Positions 35,633-44,807 are shown, numbered from the stretch's first letter. The stretch is DNA of 64,000 nt from JAHTBL01 sp038532735 (GCA_038532735.1 JBCBAC010000009.1:53132-117131); one strand, 5' to 3'. Notes: generated from the sequence alone by a model not told the origin. Made by a program: numbers and translations.

Positions 35633-35667
35633 GACGACGGCCCCCAAAATCTTGCTGCGTGTGGAAA

Positions 35668-35698
35668 AGACCGGCGCGACAGCAGATCGCGCCGGTCT
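35668..35698 (-). terminator. Perfect hairpin between dctP and dctQ (attenuator)
   Basis: AGACCGGCGCGA at 35668-35679 pairs with TCGCGCCGGTCT at 35687-35698: a 12-bp perfect stem with a seven-base loop. On the minus strand it is followed by UUUU. It lies just after dctP and before dctQ. Such hairpins commonly raise the level of the binding protein over the permeases by partial termination or 3'-end protection. Confidence 0.82.
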
Positions 35699-35721
35699 GG
35701 TCTCAAGACCTCAAAAGGTCC

Positions 35722-36771
35722 TTAGTTGCGCGGACGCGGCAGGTAGATCGAGTTACCCCAGGTCTTGTAACCTGCGCGGTATTCCTGAAGGTCGTCCCAG
35801 ACTTCCTTGAAGAACGCGTCTTCAGTTGCCAGCTCAGCGGCAACTTCAGCCCAGGTGCTTTCGAACGTGTCGAGCATTTCCTGCGGCCACTGCTTGATCG
35901 TCACGCCATTGTTCTCGACGTTGTCAACCATGGCGGCAAAGTTCGTGGCTTCACCTTCGGCGAAGTTCGTCGTGACATTGGCAAGGCACGCCACTTCGAT
36001 CTGCTTCTGGCTACGCTCGTCCAGATCGTTCCAGCGGTCCTTGTTGACCAGCAGCTCGAACATCGTGGCGGGCTGGTGCCAGCCGGGGAAGTAGTTGAAC
36101 TTCGCGATGTTGTGGAAGCCCAAACGCGCGTCGATGCGGGGCATCGAGAACTCGGTCGCATCAATCGCACCACGCTCAAGCGCAGGGAAGATGTCGCCCG
36201 CAGCTAGCAGCGAGGTCGATACACCAAGGCGCTGCATGACTTCGGCACCCAGACCGAAGAAGCGCATGTTCAGACCTTCAAGGTCCGCCATGGAGTTGAT
36301 CTCGTTCTTGAACCAGCCAGATGTTTCAGGCGCGATGATCCCGCAAGGCAGAACGTGGACGTTATAGCCTGCTTCATCATACATGCGCTGATAAAGCTCA
36401 AGGCCGTCATCATAGAGCATCCAGCCCAGGAATTCGCCGGCTTCGGGGCCAAAAGGCACAGCTGCGAACAGCGACGCGGCTGTAATCTTGCCCTGCCAAT
36501 AGCCAGCGGTTGCGTAGGATGCATCAACCGAACCGTTGGAGACAGCATCGAGCGCTTCCAGTGTCGGGACAAGCTCACCGGGATCGAAATGTTCGAACTC
36601 GACGCCTTCAGAGATGCCATTGATCTTTTCAACAAAATCGATGGCCGCAGTGCCCAGGATCGGCAAGTTCTTCCCGAAGGAAGAGGTCATCTCGATGGTT
36701 TCCTGTGCCGAAGCAGCACCGGCAAACGCCATGGATACGCCGGCGACAGCGCCAAGCAGTTTCTTAGTCAT
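35722..36771 (-). CDS. dctP: TRAP transporter substrate-binding protein (DctP)
   Basis: A 349-residue exported receptor. Signal peptide MTKKLLGAVAGVSMAFAGAASA is followed by a DctP fold of the TakP-like kind: VEFEHFDPGELVPTLEALDAVSNG, LPCGIIAPETSGWF, LNMRFFGLGAEVMQRLGVS (with the carboxylate-clamping Arg) and AIDATEFSMPRIDARLGF. The subtype often binds 2-oxo-acids or related organic acids; the actual ligand is unknown. A very good ribosome site, AAGGGAGG, precedes the ATG. Confidence 0.93.
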   Translation of the reverse strand: MTKKLLGAVAGVSMAFAGAASAQETIEMTSSFGKNLPILGTAAIDFVEKINGISEGVEFEHFDPGELVPTLEALDAVSNGSVDASYATAGYWQGKITAASLFAAVPFGPEAGEFLGWMLYDDGLELYQRMYDEAGYNVHVLPCGIIAPETSGWFKNEINSMADLEGLNMRFFGLGAEVMQRLGVSTSLLAAGDIFPALERGAIDATEFSMPRIDARLGFHNIAKFNYFPGWHQPATMFELLVNKDRWNDLDERSQKQIEVACLANVTTNFAEGEATNFAAMVDNVENNGVTIKQWPQEMLDTFESTWAEVAAELATEDAFFKEVWDDLQEYRAGYKTWGNSIYLPRPRN

Positions 36772-36794
36772 GTGGGTCCTCCCTTAGATCTCGC

Positions 36795-36842
36795 GTTTGG
36801 TAAAGAAAACTAACCAAACTGCGCCACATCTCCCATATTATC
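36795..36842 (-). promoter_or_regulatory. dctP promoter region with inverted repeat
   Basis: On the minus strand a GATAAT -10-like hexamer sits at 36842-36837, with a poor TTCTGG 17 bases before it. Downstream, GTTTGGT and ACCAAAC (36795-36801 and 36813-36819) form an inverted repeat with an 11-base spacer, placed in the leader before the Shine-Dalgarno. It could be an operator for a GntR- or LacI-type repressor or a leader hairpin. No regulator gene lies next to the operon. Confidence 0.5.
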
Positions 36843-36887
36843 GAGTCATTTGTAAATAACCAGAACTGGGTAGGAATTATCGCGACA

Positions 36888-38048
36888 TTATTTTTCGTGG
36901 ATATCAAAAGCGGTGGAAGTTTGTTGCGCCTGCATTGGCTGCGAGAGGATGCCACCCCCGATTGCAGAGGGCACACCGGTCGTGCCGGGCGCGCTTGTTG
37001 GAAGGCCTTTCAAAACGCGCACAGCAAGATACGCAAAGGCTTGTGCCTCCAGCATATCCCCATCCAAGCCGACGGCTTCAACCGGCTCGACAGGGCAATC
37101 CAATCCAGCCGCAAGCATCCGCATCAAGGTCGTATTGTGCCGCCCGCCACCGGTCACCAGAACGCGCGCAGGCGGGCTTGGACAATGCTGCATGCCCTGC
37201 GCCACACTGGCCGCGCAACACGCCGTCAGCGTCGCGATTGCATCCGCATCGCTCAAGACATTAACGGCTGAGGACAGGCCTCGAAAATCGTCCCGATCCA
37301 ATGACTTAGGGGGCATCTTCATAAAATAGCCTGCCTCCAGAAACCGCTCCAGCACAGTCGCATCCACATGACCGGTCGCAGCCAAAGCCCCATCGACATC
37401 AAATGCGCAGCCTAACCGCGCCTGCATCGCATCGTTTATCGGCGCATTCGCAGGGCCAGTGTCAAAGGCAAGCAAGGCACCTTCTTCTTCCGGCCGCGCT
37501 TTGCCCGGATCGACCCAACTGAGGTTGCCGACGCCCCCCAGGTTCAAAAAGCCGACCGGTTGCGTCAGCCCGGCCCATCGCGCACAGGCATGATGGAAGA
37601 AAGGCGCCAGCGGCGCGCCCTGCCCACCCAGTTCAACGTCATTGCTGCGAAAATCCCAAACAACCGGAAGCTGCAAAACCTCTGCCAGAACACGCCCATC
37701 ACCAATCTGATGGGTGCGCCGATTGTCCGGATCATGGGCCAAGGTCTGGCCATGAAACCCGACCACATCGACAGATTCGAATCCGCTCAGCACCTGCGCG
37801 TGGGCCGTCTCGACCAGTTCCTGCACCGGATTCAGCGCGTCTGAAGGCCACTGGCCCAAAGCGCCGCGCAGCGCCGCCTGCTCCTCGCTCGAATAGGGAC
37901 GGAATGCGTGATCGCCGAACGCCTCAATCGTCTCGCCATCCGTGACGACCACAGCCGCATCAACCCCATCCAGCGATGTGCCGGACATCGCGCCCAAGGC
38001 GCGTATTGGACCGTTGCCCAAGGCGCGCTCCATCCCCTTTTTCAACAT
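36888..38048 (-). CDS. anmK: Anhydro-N-acetylmuramic acid kinase
   Basis: A 386-residue AnmK. It phosphorylates and opens 1,6-anhydroMurNAc from murein turnover. Key motifs are GAMSGTSLDGVDAAVV (phosphate-binding), GFHGQTLAHDP, the GFLNLGGVGNLSWVD motif, FDTGPANAPIND and VTGGGRHNTTLMRML. Start 38048 follows GAGGGAAGG. It is divergent from tyrS with 66 bases between. Confidence 0.94.
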   Translation of the reverse strand: MLKKGMERALGNGPIRALGAMSGTSLDGVDAAVVVTDGETIEAFGDHAFRPYSSEEQAALRGALGQWPSDALNPVQELVETAHAQVLSGFESVDVVGFHGQTLAHDPDNRRTHQIGDGRVLAEVLQLPVVWDFRSNDVELGGQGAPLAPFFHHACARWAGLTQPVGFLNLGGVGNLSWVDPGKARPEEEGALLAFDTGPANAPINDAMQARLGCAFDVDGALAATGHVDATVLERFLEAGYFMKMPPKSLDRDDFRGLSSAVNVLSDADAIATLTACCAASVAQGMQHCPSPPARVLVTGGGRHNTTLMRMLAAGLDCPVEPVEAVGLDGDMLEAQAFAYLAVRVLKGLPTSAPGTTGVPSAIGGGILSQPMQAQQTSTAFDIHEK

Positions 38049-38114
38049 GGCCTTCCCTCGCGCCCGTCTCCTGACTATAGAGTGCCGCGAGACACGCAAA
38101 GGAACAACCCGGCA

Positions 38115-39365
38115 ATGACCTACCACCCCAAATCAGAGTTTGTCTCCGTGATGATCGAGCGCGGCTTTCTAGCCGATTGCACTGATTATCAGGGCCTCGA
38201 TGATGTGCTGATGGCAGGCGTGGTGCCGGGCTATATCGGCTTTGACGCAACCGCCAAATCGCTGCATGTCGGCTCACTTATCCAGATCATGATGCTGCGT
38301 TGGCTGCAGAAAACCGGTCACAAGCCGATTGTCCTGATGGGCGGCGGCACCACGAAAGTGGGCGACCCGTCCTTCCGCGCGGACGAGCGCCCTTTGCTGA
38401 CGCCCGATCAGATCGACGACAATATCGCCGGGATCAAAGCGGTCTTCAGCAACTACGTCACCTTCGGCGACGCGCCCTCCGACGCGCTCATGCTGAACAA
38501 TGCCGAATGGCTGGACGGGCTGAACTACCTCGATTTCCTGCGCGATATCGGGCGGCATTTCTCGGTCAACCGGATGCTCGCGTTTGAGAGCGTGAAATCC
38601 CGCCTCGACCGCGAACAATCCCTGTCGTTCCTCGAATTCAACTACATGATCCTGCAGGCCTACGATTTCCTTGAACTCAACCGCCGCTATGGCTGCCTGC
38701 TGCAGATGGGCGGCTCTGACCAATGGGGCAACATTGTCAACGGCATCGACCTGACCCGCCGCGTGCTGGATCACGAAATCTATGGCCTCACCTCTCCGCT
38801 GCTGACCACCAGCGACGGCAAGAAGATGGGCAAAAGCCAGGACGGTGCTGTCTGGCTCAACCCCGATATGCGGTCTCCTTACGAGTTCTGGCAATTCTGG
38901 CGCAACACGAGTGACGCTGATGTGGGTCGGTTCCTAAAGCTCTACACTGAGCTGCCCGTCGACGAATGCGACCGCCTTGGCGCGCTGGAAGGCTCCGAGA
39001 TCAACGAGGCCAAAATCCGCCTCGCCAATGAGATCACCACCCTCGCCCACGGGGCTGAGGCCGCATCCGCTGCAGAAGCCACTGCCCGCGAGGTCTTCGA
39101 GAAAGGCGGCGTTGGCGACGACCTGCCCACGCTCGCGCTCACCCAGGACGAAGTCGCAGACGGCATCTCTGTGGTCCAACTTATCGTCCGCTCGGGCCTC
39201 GCTAAATCCGGCAAGGACGCCAAGCGGCTGATCGCCGAAAATGGTGCCAAGCTCGACGATGCGCCGCTCACGGACGCGGGCCTGATGATCGACGCCGCGA
39301 CGCTTGCGACCCCGATCAAACTCAGCGCAGGCAAAAAGCGCCACGCGCTCGTGACGCTCACCTAG
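38115..39365 (+). CDS. tyrS: Tyrosyl-tRNA synthetase
   Basis: A 416-residue class I synthetase. The HIGH-like site is SLHVGSLIQIMML, with YIGFDATAKSLHVG; the KMSKS loop is KKMGKSQDGAVW, and QMGGSDQWGNIVNG binds tyrosine. A C-terminal S4-like RNA-binding domain starts near residue 355 (GISVVQLIVRSGLAKSGKDAKRLI). Upstream readings run over the anmK start, so ATG at 38115 is chosen. Confidence 0.97.
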   Translation: MTYHPKSEFVSVMIERGFLADCTDYQGLDDVLMAGVVPGYIGFDATAKSLHVGSLIQIMMLRWLQKTGHKPIVLMGGGTTKVGDPSFRADERPLLTPDQIDDNIAGIKAVFSNYVTFGDAPSDALMLNNAEWLDGLNYLDFLRDIGRHFSVNRMLAFESVKSRLDREQSLSFLEFNYMILQAYDFLELNRRYGCLLQMGGSDQWGNIVNGIDLTRRVLDHEIYGLTSPLLTTSDGKKMGKSQDGAVWLNPDMRSPYEFWQFWRNTSDADVGRFLKLYTELPVDECDRLGALEGSEINEAKIRLANEITTLAHGAEAASAAEATAREVFEKGGVGDDLPTLALTQDEVADGISVVQLIVRSGLAKSGKDAKRLIAENGAKLDDAPLTDAGLMIDAATLATPIKLSAGKKRHALVTLT

Positions 39366-39561
39366 GCTTCATCTTGGCAAAAAACTCTGGGGGGTCTGGG
39401 GGGCTAGCCCCACAGCGTGGCGACGCGCGCCAAAGGCGTGCGGCGCAATCTCTTTATCCCAACGCAGCCCTTACTGTGATTTGCGTTGCAATTCACCTAT
39501 CGGGCACGCGTTTCCATAAATGGAAACGCTAGGGCGACGCGCTTGGCCTTTAGCCAAGCGC
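39366..39561. repeat. Gene-free 184-bp region with repeat and two hairpins after tyrS
   Basis: The region begins with the motif CTTCATCTTGGCAAAAAACTC and a G-run block (GGGGGGTCTGGGGGGCTAGCCCC). Then come two perfect hairpins: GCGTTTCCA-TAAA-TGGAAACGC at 39508-39529 and GCGCTTGGC-CTTTA-GCCAAGCGC at 39539-39561. The second overlaps the stop of the SDR gene. They probably terminate the converging tyrS and SDR transcripts. No coding potential is seen in it. Confidence 0.6.
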
Positions 39562-40329
39562 TAGATCGATCCGTGCCCCCGCAATCGCCCAACCGCCATC
39601 CGCGTTCAAGATCGTCCCGCTCACATAGCGCGCCGCGTCCGATCCCAGATAGAGACAGGCCAAAGCCACATCCTCCGGATCACCCATCCGCGCCATCGGC
39701 ACGGTCTTCACGACCGCTTTGCGCATCGCCTCTGTGGGCGCCAACCGGTCCATCCCCTCGGTCCCGTCAATCGGCCCCGGGATCACGGAGTTCACGCGCA
39801 GCCCCAAAGGCCCCCACTCAATCGCCAGACACTTCGTGATCATGTCGACCCCCGCCTTCGCCGCACAGACATGCACCTGAAACGGCATCGCCTGAACTGC
39901 TTGCGGGGCGGAGATGTTGATCAGACTGCCCCCCGGCTGCACCGTATGCCCCATCGCCGCTTTCATCACATGGAAGGTGCCCAAGAGATCAATATCGATC
40001 ACCGCCTTGAACCCGTTGCTGCTGATGTCCTTGGCGAGGGCCGGGAAATTCCCCGCAGCCCCCGACACCACAACATCGATCTTGCCCGCCTGCGCTTCAA
40101 AATCCGCAAAAGCCGCGGCCACATCATCGAAATTGCGCACATCGAAACTGTAGCCCAGCGCACCCTCGCCCAACTGCGCGACCGCTGCATTGACTTTGTC
40201 CTGCTTGCGGCTCGCCACGCCCATGCGTGCGCCCGCTGCTGCAAAGGCCTTTGCGATGCCAAGGTTAATGCCGCTGGTGCCGCCAACCACAAACACGTTC
40301 TTACCGGTGAAATCAAAGGATGCCGTCAT
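39550..40329 (-). CDS. SDR family protein, 2,4-dienoyl-CoA reductase-like
   Basis: A 259-residue Rossmann-fold reductase with dinucleotide loop VFVVGGTSGINLGIAKAF and NIS segment GSLINISAPQA. The usual catalytic Tyr of Y-X-X-X-K is Val154 (QVHVCAAKAGVDM), while Lys158 is kept and an Asp stands at 114 (VIDIDLLGTF). This pattern, and the following LAIEWGPLGLRVNSVIPGPIDGTEG, matches 2,4-dienoyl-CoA reductases, which lack that Tyr and reduce polyunsaturated acyl-CoA with NADPH. So a beta-oxidation role is likely. Confidence 0.82.
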   Translation of the reverse strand: MTASFDFTGKNVFVVGGTSGINLGIAKAFAAAGARMGVASRKQDKVNAAVAQLGEGALGYSFDVRNFDDVAAAFADFEAQAGKIDVVVSGAAGNFPALAKDISSNGFKAVIDIDLLGTFHVMKAAMGHTVQPGGSLINISAPQAVQAMPFQVHVCAAKAGVDMITKCLAIEWGPLGLRVNSVIPGPIDGTEGMDRLAPTEAMRKAVVKTVPMARMGDPEDVALACLYLGSDAARYVSGTILNADGGWAIAGARIDLALG

Positions 40330-40394
40330 GTCTCTCTCCCAATGTCGGGATTAGAGTGACGCCCCCTCGAAAAAGGCGCAACCGCGCCCTCACG

Positions 40395-41357
40395 TCATTT
40401 CGCGATCATCCACTGGCCGTCGGGCCAAAACGCATGAAACGCAAAGGCAAACATGACGTCATGGGGCAGATCATTGCCCGCGGCATCCCGCACCCGCACA
40501 GTGCCCACATCCTTGCCTTGCCCAATCCGCTCGCTATCCAGCGCAGACGCCTGACCCGCGCTCCATGAAAGCGTCACACCCGCCTCGGTGACACTGCCCT
40601 CACGCAGCCGCGTCAACGGCCAGGCTCGATCCCCCACGCGCACAACCCGCGCAAGCGCGGGAATGCCATGGGGCGGCATCTCGCCTGAATAAAGAAACGG
40701 CCGGTTCGAGCTGTCATACCGCACATACGGGTTGCGCCCGTAATCGCGCCGGTAATTCGGCTCTGCCATCACCAAGCCGTCCGGATTGCGCGCGATAAAC
40801 TCGGCATAGCTCTCCATCCAGCTGGGCAGGCTGACCAACTCGGCCCCGGTCAGATCGCCCACAATCGCCTCTCCAATGGCTTGCTGCCACCAGCTTTCCG
40901 TCTCGCGATCATACATCACCATGTCCGAAAAGCGCAGCTTCCCGCTGACGCCAAAGCTCAGCACCCGCCCATTCACGCGCCGGTCAAAGGTGATGCCCGA
41001 GTTGCACAAAGGACAAAACGTCACCGCAACCGGAATCCCGCCCACAGTGTCGTTCACAATCTCATGCCATGTGAGATAGCGGATCGGATAGGTCCGCGGC
41101 TGCGCACCATCTATTTCGACCGTGATAACGGGCTCACGGGGCTCGATCCCGGTCTTGTCTCCCGCCTTTACAAAAGATGGATCAGACAGCGACGGAATAC
41201 CATCCTTGGGCGGCCCGCCCGACATGATTTCCACCCAGTTTTCGACACTGGTCTTCTCGAAATCCGTATTCGGCCATTCATTGCGCCAGAATTCAGGGCT
41301 GGCCAAAGCCATCCCCGCAGACAGCACAAACGCGGCAAACAGGGTGATAAAACGCAT
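40395..41357 (-). CDS. Exported DUF3179 domain protein
   Basis: A 320-residue protein with signal peptide (MRFITLFAAFVLSAGMALAS). The body is the DUF3179 family: DGIPSLSDPSFV, YPIRYLTWHEIVNDTVGGIPVAV, then TFCPLCNSGITFDRRVNG with its two cysteines, and SWWQQAIGEAIVGDLTG. The conserved Cys pair could bind metal or be redox-active. Function is not known. Nothing in the neighbourhood points to a pathway. Confidence 0.85.
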   Translation of the reverse strand: MRFITLFAAFVLSAGMALASPEFWRNEWPNTDFEKTSVENWVEIMSGGPPKDGIPSLSDPSFVKAGDKTGIEPREPVITVEIDGAQPRTYPIRYLTWHEIVNDTVGGIPVAVTFCPLCNSGITFDRRVNGRVLSFGVSGKLRFSDMVMYDRETESWWQQAIGEAIVGDLTGAELVSLPSWMESYAEFIARNPDGLVMAEPNYRRDYGRNPYVRYDSSNRPFLYSGEMPPHGIPALARVVRVGDRAWPLTRLREGSVTEAGVTLSWSAGQASALDSERIGQGKDVGTVRVRDAAGNDLPHDVMFAFAFHAFWPDGQWMIAK

Positions 41358-41438
41358 CGGGGGCCTCTCCTCTTTGACAGCACGCTGCCACAGGAGAGAC
41401 CCCCGACCTAGCCAAGACGTTGCCGCCTCGCGGCAAAG

Positions 41439-41984
41439 TTACTCGGTCACCGTGACCGTTTTCATCACATCCGGTGCACCGATAATGGCCCCGTTTCGAC
41501 CTTCGCCACGCTTGATGGCGTTCACAACATCCATTCCGTCGGTCACGCGACCCACCACGGTATATTGCCCGTTCAAATGCGGAGCCGGGGCGAACATAAT
41601 GAAGAACTGGCTGTTGGCCGAGTTCGGGTTCTGCGACCGGGCCATGCCCACAACGCCTGTGTCAAAATTCTCGTCCGAGAATTCAGCCTCCAGATCAGGC
41701 CGGTCCGAGCCACCGGTGCCAGCCATACGCATGTCCGCGCCGACCTTACCGTTTTGAACATCACCGGTCTGGGCCATGAAGCCTTCGATCACACGGTGAA
41801 AGACCACGTCATTATACGCGCCCTCTTCCGCCAGCGCTGCGATCTGCGCCACATGGTTGGGGGCGACGTCCTCCAGCAGATCAATGGTGATCGTGCCGTT
41901 GGCTTCGCCTTCCACTTCGATCTGAAGCCCCGTCGCCAGCGCGGGCGAGGCCATCAGCGCAAAAAGACAAGCCAGCTTACGCAT
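41439..41984 (-). CDS. Periplasmic cyclophilin-type peptidyl-prolyl isomerase
   Basis: A 181-residue cyclophilin with signal peptide (MRKLACLFALMASPALA). The active-site blocks DVVFHRVIEGFMAQTGDV, NPNSANSQFFIMFAPAPHLNGQYTVVGRV are conserved, including the catalytic Arg and Phe-X-X-Phe. It assists folding of exported proteins. Its start overlaps the end of the cytoplasmic paralogue by eight bases; the two arose by duplication. Confidence 0.94.
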   Translation of the reverse strand: MRKLACLFALMASPALATGLQIEVEGEANGTITIDLLEDVAPNHVAQIAALAEEGAYNDVVFHRVIEGFMAQTGDVQNGKVGADMRMAGTGGSDRPDLEAEFSDENFDTGVVGMARSQNPNSANSQFFIMFAPAPHLNGQYTVVGRVTDGMDVVNAIKRGEGRNGAIIGAPDVMKTVTVTE

Positions 41985-42483
41985 CGGCGGCCACCTTGAC
42001 GCTGATCATGCGGTCTGGGTTCATCGGCGGCTCGCCCCGCGCGATGTTATCGACATGCTCCATCCCTTCGATCACGCGGCCATAGACCGTGTATTGACCG
42101 TTCAGGAAGTCATTGTCCTTGAAATTGATGAAGAACTGGCTGTTCGCTGAATCCGGATTGGCCGACCGCGCCGCGCCAATCGTGCCGCGCGAATGGGGCA
42201 GTTTGGAGAACTCCGCAGGCACATTCGGATGCTCCGAGCCACCGGTGCCAGCGGCACGAATGTTGAAGTTGTTCTCCATATTGCCGTTGGCCACATCACC
42301 CGTCTGCGCCATGAAGCCGTCGATCACACGGTGAAAGCAGACATTGTCATAGGCACCGGCGCGGGCCAGCTCTTTCATCCGCTCGACATGCTTGGGGGCC
42401 ACATCGGGCAGCAGCTCGATGGTGACGGGGCCATCTTTCAGCTCAATGATGATGGTGTTTTCGGGGTCTTTGATCTCGGCCAT
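41977..42483 (-). CDS. Cytoplasmic cyclophilin-type peptidyl-prolyl isomerase
   Basis: A 168-residue cyclophilin with no signal peptide. Key blocks are NVCFHRVIDGFMAQTGDV and NPDSANSQFFINFKDNDFLNGQYTVYGRV. Upstream in-frame ATG at 42540 would add 19 unconserved residues; the ATG at 42483 follows AAGGAG-like bases. It is divergent from pgk, 118 bases away, and translationally coupled to the periplasmic cyclophilin. Confidence 0.95.
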   Translation of the reverse strand: MAEIKDPENTIIIELKDGPVTIELLPDVAPKHVERMKELARAGAYDNVCFHRVIDGFMAQTGDVANGNMENNFNIRAAGTGGSEHPNVPAEFSKLPHSRGTIGAARSANPDSANSQFFINFKDNDFLNGQYTVYGRVIEGMEHVDNIARGEPPMNPDRMISVKVAADA

Positions 42484-42601
42484 CGGGCGCTCCTTTGTAT
42501 CGTTGGCAAGATACCTAAGCCGCGCTGCCCGGATTGCCAAGCCGCGGTTGACCTCGGGGGTTCTTCACGGCAGGAACCTCGCATCTGGATGGGAGATCAA
42601 A

Positions 42602-43792
42602 ATGGCCTGGAAAACGCTCGACGATATGGATCTGAACGGCAAACGCGTGCTGACCCGCGTTGATATCAACGTGCCAGTCGAGGGTGGCAAGGTCACCGAC
42701 GACACCCGCATCCAGCGCATCTCGCCCACGGTGCAGAACATCCTCGCCAAGGGCGGGCTGCCTATTCTTTTGGCACATTTTGGGCGACCGAAAGGTCAGG
42801 TTGTGCCAGAGATGTCCCTGAAGCCACTTTTGCCTAATTTGGAGGCATCTTTCGGCGCACCCGTCCGCTTTGCCGCTGACTGCATCGGGGCGGAGGCACA
42901 AGCCGCCGCAGGCGCTTTGGTCGAGGGTGAAGTCCTACTTCTGGAGAACACCCGCTTTCACGCAGCTGAGACTGAAAACGACCCGGATTTCGCCGCTGAG
43001 ATTGCCAAGCTGGGTGATGTTTACTGCAACGACGCGTTCTCTGCCGCGCACCGTGCCCATGCCTCAACCGAAGGGATTGCGCGGCTGCTGCCCTCTTGTG
43101 CAGGCCGCCTGATGCAGGCCGAACTCAGCGCGTTGGAGGCAGCCTTGTCAAAGCCTGAGCGTCCAGTGATGGCGGTGGTCGGCGGCGCGAAAGTCTCTAC
43201 CAAGCTGGATTTGCTCGGCAATCTGGTCAGCAAGGTCGACACGCTCGTCATCGGCGGCGGCATGGCCAACACGTTTCTGGCCGCCCAAGGCATTGATGTC
43301 GGCAAGTCGCTGGCCGAACATGACATGACCGACACTGCCTCTGCCATCCTCGGCAAAGCCAAAGACGCAAGCTGCGCGATCCTGCTGCCCAGCGACGTGG
43401 TCGTCGCCCGCGAATTTGCCGCCAACGCGCCGAATGAGACCGTCGCCGCGGATGCCTGCCCGCCAGACGCGATGATCCTCGACGCAGGCCCCGAAAGCGT
43501 CGCCACAATCACCAAAGCCATCGGAGACAGCAAAACGCTGATCTGGAACGGCCCCCTCGGCGCGTTCGAAATCGAACCGTTTGATGCTGCCACCAACGCC
43601 GCTGCCAAAGCCGCAGCTGATGCCTCCAAGGCAGGTGATCTGGTCTCCGTCGCGGGCGGCGGTGATACTGTCGCGGCGCTCAACAAAGCCGGGGCCGCCA
43701 AGGATTTCACCTATATCTCCACTGCCGGCGGGGCCTTTCTGGAATGGATGGAAGGCAAGGACCTGCCGGGCGTGGCCGCTTTAAGCGCATAA
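42602..43792 (+). CDS. pgk: Phosphoglycerate kinase
   Basis: A 396-residue Pgk. Motifs are VLTRVDINVPVEGGKVTDDTRI, LLAHFGRPKG, LLENTRFH, AVVGGAKVSTKLDLLGNL and GGGDTVAALNKAG with STAGGAFLEWMEG. It makes ATP in glycolysis from 1,3-bisphosphoglycerate. GGGAG lies six bases before the ATG. Aldolase follows 89 bases downstream, so the pair may be one transcript. Confidence 0.97.
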   Translation: MAWKTLDDMDLNGKRVLTRVDINVPVEGGKVTDDTRIQRISPTVQNILAKGGLPILLAHFGRPKGQVVPEMSLKPLLPNLEASFGAPVRFAADCIGAEAQAAAGALVEGEVLLLENTRFHAAETENDPDFAAEIAKLGDVYCNDAFSAAHRAHASTEGIARLLPSCAGRLMQAELSALEAALSKPERPVMAVVGGAKVSTKLDLLGNLVSKVDTLVIGGGMANTFLAAQGIDVGKSLAEHDMTDTASAILGKAKDASCAILLPSDVVVAREFAANAPNETVAADACPPDAMILDAGPESVATITKAIGDSKTLIWNGPLGAFEIEPFDAATNAAAKAAADASKAGDLVSVAGGGDTVAALNKAGAAKDFTYISTAGGAFLEWMEGKDLPGVAALSA

Positions 43793-43881
43793 TCGACGCT
43801 GTTAGCGCAACCCGAATTGCGCCCCTGCCCGGCCTTGGGTAAGCCCGTCTCAACGCAAGCCATTTCACCGGAGCCTTCCTC

Positions 43882-44775
43882 ATGTCCACTGATACTCAAC
43901 GCGCCAAAATCGCAGCTGGCCAAGGCTTCATAGCAGCCCTTGATCAATCGGGCGGCTCCACCCCCAAAGCGCTCAAGCTCTACGGTGTCGAGGAGAGCGA
44001 ATACGGCTCTGACGCCGAGATGTTCGACAAGATCCACGAGATGCGCACCCGCATCGTCAACGCGCCCGCTTTCAGAGGCGACAAGGTGATCGGTGCGATC
44101 CTTTTTGAGAACACGATGGACCGTGAGATCGGTGGCAAGCCCTCTTCTCTCGCACTCTGGGAGGACAATGGCGTTGTCCCGTTCCTCAAAGTGGACAAAG
44201 GGCTGGAAGACGCCGCCGATGGCGTCAAGATGATGAAACCAATCGAGGGGCTGGACGCCCTGCTGACCCGCGCCAAAGGTCTTGGTGTTTTCGGCACCAA
44301 GATGCGCTCGGTCATCGACGCCGCCGATATGCGCGGCATCGGCAAGATCGTGGCGCAACAGTTTGAGGTCGGTCGCCAGATCATCTCGCACGGGCTGATG
44401 CCGATACTGGAGCCAGAGGTGACGATCAGCATCGACGACAAAGCCGAGGCTGAGAAAATCCTGCGCGACGAGATTGCCAACCATCTGGCCGGTCTGCCCG
44501 CAGACGAGCAGATCATGCTGAAACTGACCCTCCCCGAAGAGGCAAATTTCTACAAAGCCCTGATTGACGACCCCAAGGTGCTCAAGGTCGTCGCCCTCTC
44601 GGGCGGCTATTCCCGCACCGTCGCCAACGAGCGACTGGCGCAGAACGCGGGCATGATCGCCAGCTTCTCGCGTGCGCTGACCGAAGGGCTGAGCGCCCAG
44701 CAATCGGATGCCGAATTCAATGCGATGATTGCGGATACGATCGATAGCATCCACGCGGCGTCGGTTGCGGGGTAA
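43882..44775 (+). CDS. fda: Class I fructose-bisphosphate aldolase
   Basis: A 297-residue Schiff-base aldolase. Family blocks: GQGFIAALDQSGGSTPKAL at the N-terminus, FLKVDKGLED, GTKMRSVIDAADMRG, LMPILEPEVTI, EQIMLKLTLPEE (Lys nucleophile) and VALSGGYSRTVANE. It splits fructose-1,6-bisphosphate without metal. Class I enzymes are the usual form in many marine Rhodobacteraceae. A weak terminator follows, overlapping the next promoter. Confidence 0.94.
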   Translation: MSTDTQRAKIAAGQGFIAALDQSGGSTPKALKLYGVEESEYGSDAEMFDKIHEMRTRIVNAPAFRGDKVIGAILFENTMDREIGGKPSSLALWEDNGVVPFLKVDKGLEDAADGVKMMKPIEGLDALLTRAKGLGVFGTKMRSVIDAADMRGIGKIVAQQFEVGRQIISHGLMPILEPEVTISIDDKAEAEKILRDEIANHLAGLPADEQIMLKLTLPEEANFYKALIDDPKVLKVVALSGGYSRTVANERLAQNAGMIASFSRALTEGLSAQQSDAEFNAMIADTIDSIHAASVAG

Positions 44776-44786
44776 GCCTAGAGCGA

Positions 44787-44807
44787 CGTCATATTGACGC
44801 CTTTTTT
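44787..44807 (+). terminator. Weak intrinsic terminator after fda
   Basis: CGTCA-TAT-TGACG (44787-44799) followed by CC and six Ts. The stem is only five base pairs, extended by one G-C pair past a bulge, so efficiency is probably low. Confidence 0.5.
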
